Below are positions 28,662 through 31,176 of a DNA stretch of 31,176 bases, in pieces. Both the position numbers and the translations under genes were made by a program. Below the pieces are notes generated by a model, which was not told the DNA's origin, did not search any database, and worked only from the letters and a program-made list of their open reading frames with translations. The first letter of the stretch is position 1, and each line of letters starts with the position of its first letter. Source of the DNA: DATCVR01 sp036566745 (lineage in GTDB: Bacteria; Actinomycetota; Actinomycetes; Jiangellales; Jiangellaceae); NCBI GenBank assembly GCA_036566745.1, contig DATCVR010000046.1, forward strand, positions 1 to 31,176, in the 5' to 3' direction.

Positions 28662-28917
28662 GATGAATGATCGTACGGATCGGGCGGTGCGCCGGGCAAT
28701 ACCACGGCTCGCACGATGGGATGGGCAAATGGGCATTGTCCGGTGCATTTCTGGACGAATGTCAATTGCCATCGCGAGGTCCGTTCCGTGGGCTGGCGCC
28801 ATCGTGATGCGTGCGTAGGTCCACGTGTGGGTCCGTTTGTGACGCCGAGGCGGCGGAATTGCCTGATCGACAGGGCGCCCCGTCGGAGACACCCATCCCG
28901 TGTCGGAGCCGCCCCAT
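28662..28917. other. Gene-free region upstream of the secreted-protein operon
   Basis: Together with the hairpin repeat and attachment region to 29117 this makes about 450 bases without an intact gene. It holds the candidate promoter at 28735-28765 and an untranslated leader of some 70 bases. Frames crossing it have no ribosome-binding sites or family features. Nothing else is recognisable. Confidence 0.5.
28735..28765 (-). promoter_or_regulatory. Candidate housekeeping promoter of the secreted-protein operon
   Basis: On the minus strand TTGACA (28765-28760) is followed after 19 bases by GACAAT (28740-28735), close to consensus -35 and -10 boxes with slightly long spacing. The tract is AT-richer than its surroundings. 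It is directed into the lipoprotein gene at 28661, leaving a leader of about 70 bases. Confidence 0.4.
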
Positions 28918-28995
28918 CCCGTTGATCTTGGAGTTTCGGCTGAGTCGCGCCCCGGTTTGTCGGGTTAATCCCACGAAAACTCCAAGATCAACGGG
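28918..28995. repeat. Long inverted repeat with 19-bp perfect arms
   Basis: CCCGTTGATCTTGGAGTTT at 28918-28936 and its exact complement at 28977-28995 enclose a 40-base loop. No gene is close enough for it to be a simple terminator of a neighbour on either side, other than the tail end of the element region. The arm resembles the other hairpin repeat in design (GTTGATC, then TTGGA) but is distinct. I recall near-identical intergenic sequences in many GC-rich actinobacterial genomes, but could not check this. Confidence 0.8.
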
Positions 28996-29031
28996 ACGAG
29001 GGTGTGGCCCGCATCCACTGCAGACGACGAA

Positions 29032-29061
29032 GGGACGCCGGCGCGCGAACGCCGACGTCCC
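29032..29061 (-). terminator. Hairpin terminator downstream of the integrase gene
   Basis: On the minus strand GGGACG-x-CGGCG pairs with CGCCG-x-CGTCCC (12-bp stem with one mismatch, 6-base loop), followed by TTCGTCGTC. It lies about 57 bases past the integrase stop. It would end the rep-xis-int transcript and, if the element inserted into a gene's 3' end, is probably that gene's original terminator. Confidence 0.6.
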
Positions 29062-29083
29062 CTGGCCGATGAGCCGTGCCGGT

Positions 29084-29113
29084 CTCAGATGTCGAAATAC
29101 TGATCAAGTATCG
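29084..29113 (-). other. Possible attachment site (attL) / 3' end of the target gene
   Basis: Directly beyond the integrase stop, the minus strand reads ATACTTGATCAGTATTTCGA followed by CATCTGA. In one frame this is I-L-D-Q-Y-F-D-I-stop, with a hairpin terminator about 25 bases further. This is what is left when an element integrates at the 3' end of a coding gene and keeps its final codons. ATACT-GATCA-AGTAT is also a short dyad. No tRNA gene is present here. The call rests on position and one short frame only. Confidence 0.22.
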
Positions 29114-29117
29114 GCCC

Positions 29118-30302
29118 TCACCTGCGGGGATGTGCTAGGACAGGTGCCGAGTACACACCCTGTACACCGAGCATGGCGTCAACGGCCTTGCGTGTGCGCT
29201 CGTCGCTGGTCGGCATGAGATGGGTGTAGGTCCGTAGCGTGAAGCCGGGATCGGAGTGACCGAGGTACATGCTCAGCGCCTTGATGCTCTCGCCAGCGTC
29301 AAGCAGTGTGCTCGCGTAGAAGTGCCGTAGCGCGTGACATCCGTTCGTCCTGACAGGTTCGACGCCACATGCCTCCAGCGCCTTCTTCCAGATGAACGGG
29401 TTGAAGTAGTTCCGGTTCATCGCCTTCGTCTCGCGATTGGTCAAGATCAAGTCCACGGTGACGGGCTTGCCGTCAGGAACGTCCCAGGGGAGCGTGACGG
29501 GTCGCGTGGGGTACTCGGTCAGATACGCCGCGAGGGTGTCTCGCACCGAGTCGGGCAGAGGTACCGTACGGACCTTCCGGCCCTTGGGCAGGCCGAACAC
29601 CTGTTTGTTGCCCCGGAAGAGCTTGACCTGACGACGGACCTCCACCTTGCCTCGCAGGAAGTCCACGTCACTCGGCGAGAGCCCGAACACTTCGCCCTGC
29701 CGCAGCCCGAGGCCAGCCGCCAACGTGACGACGATGCGGTATCGCTTGGGCAAGGCGTCCCGGACTCCAAGAACTGTCTCTCGCAACCAGGGCACCACGT
29801 CCTCTCGTTCGGCCTTCGGGCGCTGCACGGACGGTGCCCGACATGGGTTCTTACGCAGTTCCTCGTCATCGACGGCAGCGGCGAACACTGTGCTGACGTT
29901 CGCGAAGATCACCTTGCGGTAGTTGGGTGCCAACGCCTCCATACTGCGCAGCCAAGCCTGGATCGTTGACGGCTTGATCTGGCGCAGTGGCTTGGCACCG
30001 AGCACCGGGTGCGCATGCAGCCTGAGCCGATCGGCCACAGAATTTGCGGTCGCAAGATCGAAGGTCTGGACAGCGAGCCAACGGGTCGCGTAGGACTCGA
30101 AGGTCTCCTTCCCAGCATCGGGATCGACGTACTGGCCCCGGAGAAGGTCTGCCGCGACGTTGATCTGATGCTGCTCGGCTGCTCTCTTGAGGTTGAAAGT
30201 CTTGGCCCGTTGACGGCCGTCAGGATCGCGCCAGCGGACCCGATACCTCTTGCGGGGCTTCCCGTCGCCGTCGTCGCTGATCAAGGTCTCAAGGCTCGCC
30301 AT
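29118..30302 (-). CDS. int: Tyrosine site-specific integrase of an AICE
   Basis: A 394-aa phage-type tyrosine recombinase that inserts and excises the element. The N-terminal arm-binding part (KPRKRYRVRWRDPDGRQRAK) is followed by a SAM-like core-binding domain (about 65-150) and the catalytic domain. All active-site residues are visible: Arg201 (GLGLRQGEVFGL), His323-x-x-Arg326 (CHALRHFYAS), His349 (YLGHSDPGF) and nucleophile Tyr359 (RTYTHLM). The protein therefore looks functional. The start ATG at 30302 lies two bases past the xis stop, so the genes are co-transcribed. It faces the chromosome side, as usual for elements whose integrase is next to the attachment site. Confidence 0.95.
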   Translation of the reverse strand: MASLETLISDDGDGKPRKRYRVRWRDPDGRQRAKTFNLKRAAEQHQINVAADLLRGQYVDPDAGKETFESYATRWLAVQTFDLATANSVADRLRLHAHPVLGAKPLRQIKPSTIQAWLRSMEALAPNYRKVIFANVSTVFAAAVDDEELRKNPCRAPSVQRPKAEREDVVPWLRETVLGVRDALPKRYRIVVTLAAGLGLRQGEVFGLSPSDVDFLRGKVEVRRQVKLFRGNKQVFGLPKGRKVRTVPLPDSVRDTLAAYLTEYPTRPVTLPWDVPDGKPVTVDLILTNRETKAMNRNYFNPFIWKKALEACGVEPVRTNGCHALRHFYASTLLDAGESIKALSMYLGHSDPGFTLRTYTHLMPTSDERTRKAVDAMLGVQGVYSAPVLAHPRR

Positions 30303-30304
30303 GG

Positions 30305-30508
30305 CTACGCCGCCGCCTGATCGAGCAGCCATTGCCGAATGGTCGCCGGGTCGTACCGAAGGTGACGGCCGACGCGAAAGGCAACCGGGCCGAGGCCGAG
30401 GTGCCGCCATTTGTAGAGGGTGGCAACCGGCACCCCTAGGTACGCCGACGTGTCGTGGACCGACCACAGCGGATCAGTCGGGGGAGTGGTGCCCTTGCGG
30501 TTCCTCAT
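30305..30508 (-). CDS. xis: Excisionase / MerR-like helix-turn-helix protein
   Basis: A 67-aa winged helix-turn-helix protein of the excisionase (AlpA/Xis, HTH_17) type: LWSVHDTSAYLGVPVATLYK, then WRHLGLGPVAFRVGRHLRYD, then an end helix IRQWLLDQAAA. It bends attachment-site DNA so that the integrase excises the element. The ATG at 30508 has GGAAGGAACGG just upstream, which excludes the 20-codon upstream extension. It lies 16 bases after the rep stop and two bases before int, forming the standard rep-xis-int cassette of pSAM2-type elements. Confidence 0.92.
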   Translation of the reverse strand: MRNRKGTTPPTDPLWSVHDTSAYLGVPVATLYKWRHLGLGPVAFRVGRHLRYDPATIRQWLLDQAAA

Positions 30509-30524
30509 GTTCCGTTCCTTCCGG

Positions 30525-31176
30525 TCAGGCCGCGTGCGCGGCGGGTTGTGGGTCGGTTGCCGAAACATCTCCGGGTGGCCCTAGAGCGGCTTTGGCTTGC
30601 TCGTACTGCTCGCGCCAGCGGTGTCGTTGTCGGATGGCTGCCGCGATGAGGTGCAGGTAGCTCGGGCCTTCGGGGTCGCCGGGGTTGACGGGTGACCAGA
30701 CGAACCGCGGTTGCCCATCGGGCCTGGTGGCGGTTGCCGAAAGCTCGTCGTGGTCATCGATCTGGACTCCAGCGGCGGCGAGGACTTCCCGGACGACGGC
30801 GGCACGGTCGGCCTTGTGTTCGGTCAGTGTCTTGCCGGTCCAGCGGCGTGACACCAGGACGCGGCGGCCGCCGAGGCCGAGGTGGTGCCGGTCGTGAGCC
30901 TTCGAGCGGCAGTACCCGGGCACGAGTCCTTCGCGGGCGTTCTTCGGCTGCACCCCGTAGCGGAGCCAGTTCGCGCACGTCGGCGAGCATGGGAGCCAGC
31001 GGACCTCGTGGGCGAGCCGGTCGACGTGGGCACGGCGGGCGGTGTCGTCCTGGTCGTCGGTGATGTCCTCGCTGATGTCCTTGACGAGGTACTTGGTCAG
31101 GTAGCCGACACGCCTGTCTGCGGCTTTGGTTCCGGCGAGGATGCCTTGCATGTCGACCTGGGTCCCGAACCGGATC
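30525..31176 (-). CDS. AICE replication initiator (RepSA-like), 5' part beyond the window
   Basis: The frame is open to the right edge: the last bases encode IRFGTQVDMQGILAG, so the apparent ATG at 31151 is internal and the gene continues outside. About 216 residues of the C-terminal region are visible. They include VGYLTKYLVKDISEDI, the strongly conserved LPCSPTCANWLRYGVQPKN with its Cys pair, PGYCRSKAHDRHHLGLGGRR, and LVSRRWTGKTLTEHKADR. These match the replication initiators of actinobacterial integrative and conjugative elements such as pSAM2 (RepSA), which nick the origin for rolling-circle replication after excision. The catalytic Tyr region is not in the visible part. It is the first of the three visible genes of the element's rep-xis-int unit. 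Confidence 0.9.
   Translation of the reverse strand, partial: IRFGTQVDMQGILAGTKAADRRVGYLTKYLVKDISEDITDDQDDTARRAHVDRLAHEVRWLPCSPTCANWLRYGVQPKNAREGLVPGYCRSKAHDRHHLGLGGRRVLVSRRWTGKTLTEHKADRAAVVREVLAAAGVQIDDHDELSATATRPDGQPRFVWSPVNPGDPEGPSYLHLIAAAIRQRHRWREQYEQAKAALGPPGDVSATDPQPAAHAA

Noticed and set aside
28811..29218. A 135-codon plus-strand frame across the hairpin repeat and into int
   Set aside because: No ribosome-binding site or recognisable domain. It crosses an inverted repeat, a terminator and the antisense of int.
1..31176. CRISPR arrays, insertion sequences or additional rRNA/tRNA genes
   Set aside because: No spaced direct repeats, transposase genes or tRNA cloverleafs were seen in a read-through of both strands. 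Short or degenerate ones could be missed by eye.

Overview
The window is 31 kb of GC-rich DNA with dense genes, many GTG starts, many 4-base stop/start overlaps, and the gene set of a Gram-positive actinobacterium: polyphosphate glucokinase, FprA-type ferredoxin reductase, a GlnA2-type glutamine synthetase, GlnE and PanB. Gene content and style suggest a Nocardioidaceae-like member of the Propionibacteriales, but no 16S or phylogenetic marker was compared, so this is an inference. Roughly the first 29 kb reads as chromosomal backbone. The last 2 kb is the edge of an integrated mobile element.

Layout. 1-2065 (minus): map, ppgK and the 5' part of the RNase P RNA gene. 2120-2928 (plus): a 64-aa protein translationally coupled to a TetR regulator. 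2956-6420: two regulator/effector pairs, LysR divergent from a DJ-1/Hsp31-like protein and MarR divergent from an MFS exporter. 6479-10227 (minus): an MMPL transporter followed by a secreted S41 peptidase, with a possible decayed TetR gene and a strong palindrome at the MMPL start. 10686-15812: fprA, panB, an aquaporin-family channel and nadE. 16001-18033 (plus): a GlnA2-like ligase overlapping a class I glutamine amidotransferase. 18049-19687: a small zinc-ribbon protein and a crcB-DUF190-crcB fluoride-exporter operon. 19727-20725 (minus): one open frame joining a four-helix membrane protein to a COG4315-type lipoprotein. 20848-25517 (plus): GNAT acetyltransferase, glnE, a 51-aa membrane protein and a VOC-fold protein.

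The least explained block is 25596-28661 (minus). It is a tandem duplication of a two-gene secreted module, an NTF2-like lipoprotein plus a Cys-rich exported protein with a PKD-like C-terminal domain. Each pair is joined by the same 7-base stop/start overlap. The four genes look like one operon, with a candidate promoter near 28735-28765 and a perfect 19-bp hairpin terminator at 25535-25577. I can assign no function to it.

29118-31176 (minus) is the rep-xis-int end of an actinobacterial integrative element (AICE, pSAM2-like). The replication initiator runs off the right edge. Between int and the chromosome lie a possible attachment region and a hairpin terminator.

Several intergenic spaces hold long perfect inverted repeats. 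Most act plausibly as terminators between convergent genes. Two (12056-12114 and a degenerate copy at 24962-25010) appear to be members of one dispersed REP-like family. A third (28918-28995) has a similar design but a different sequence.
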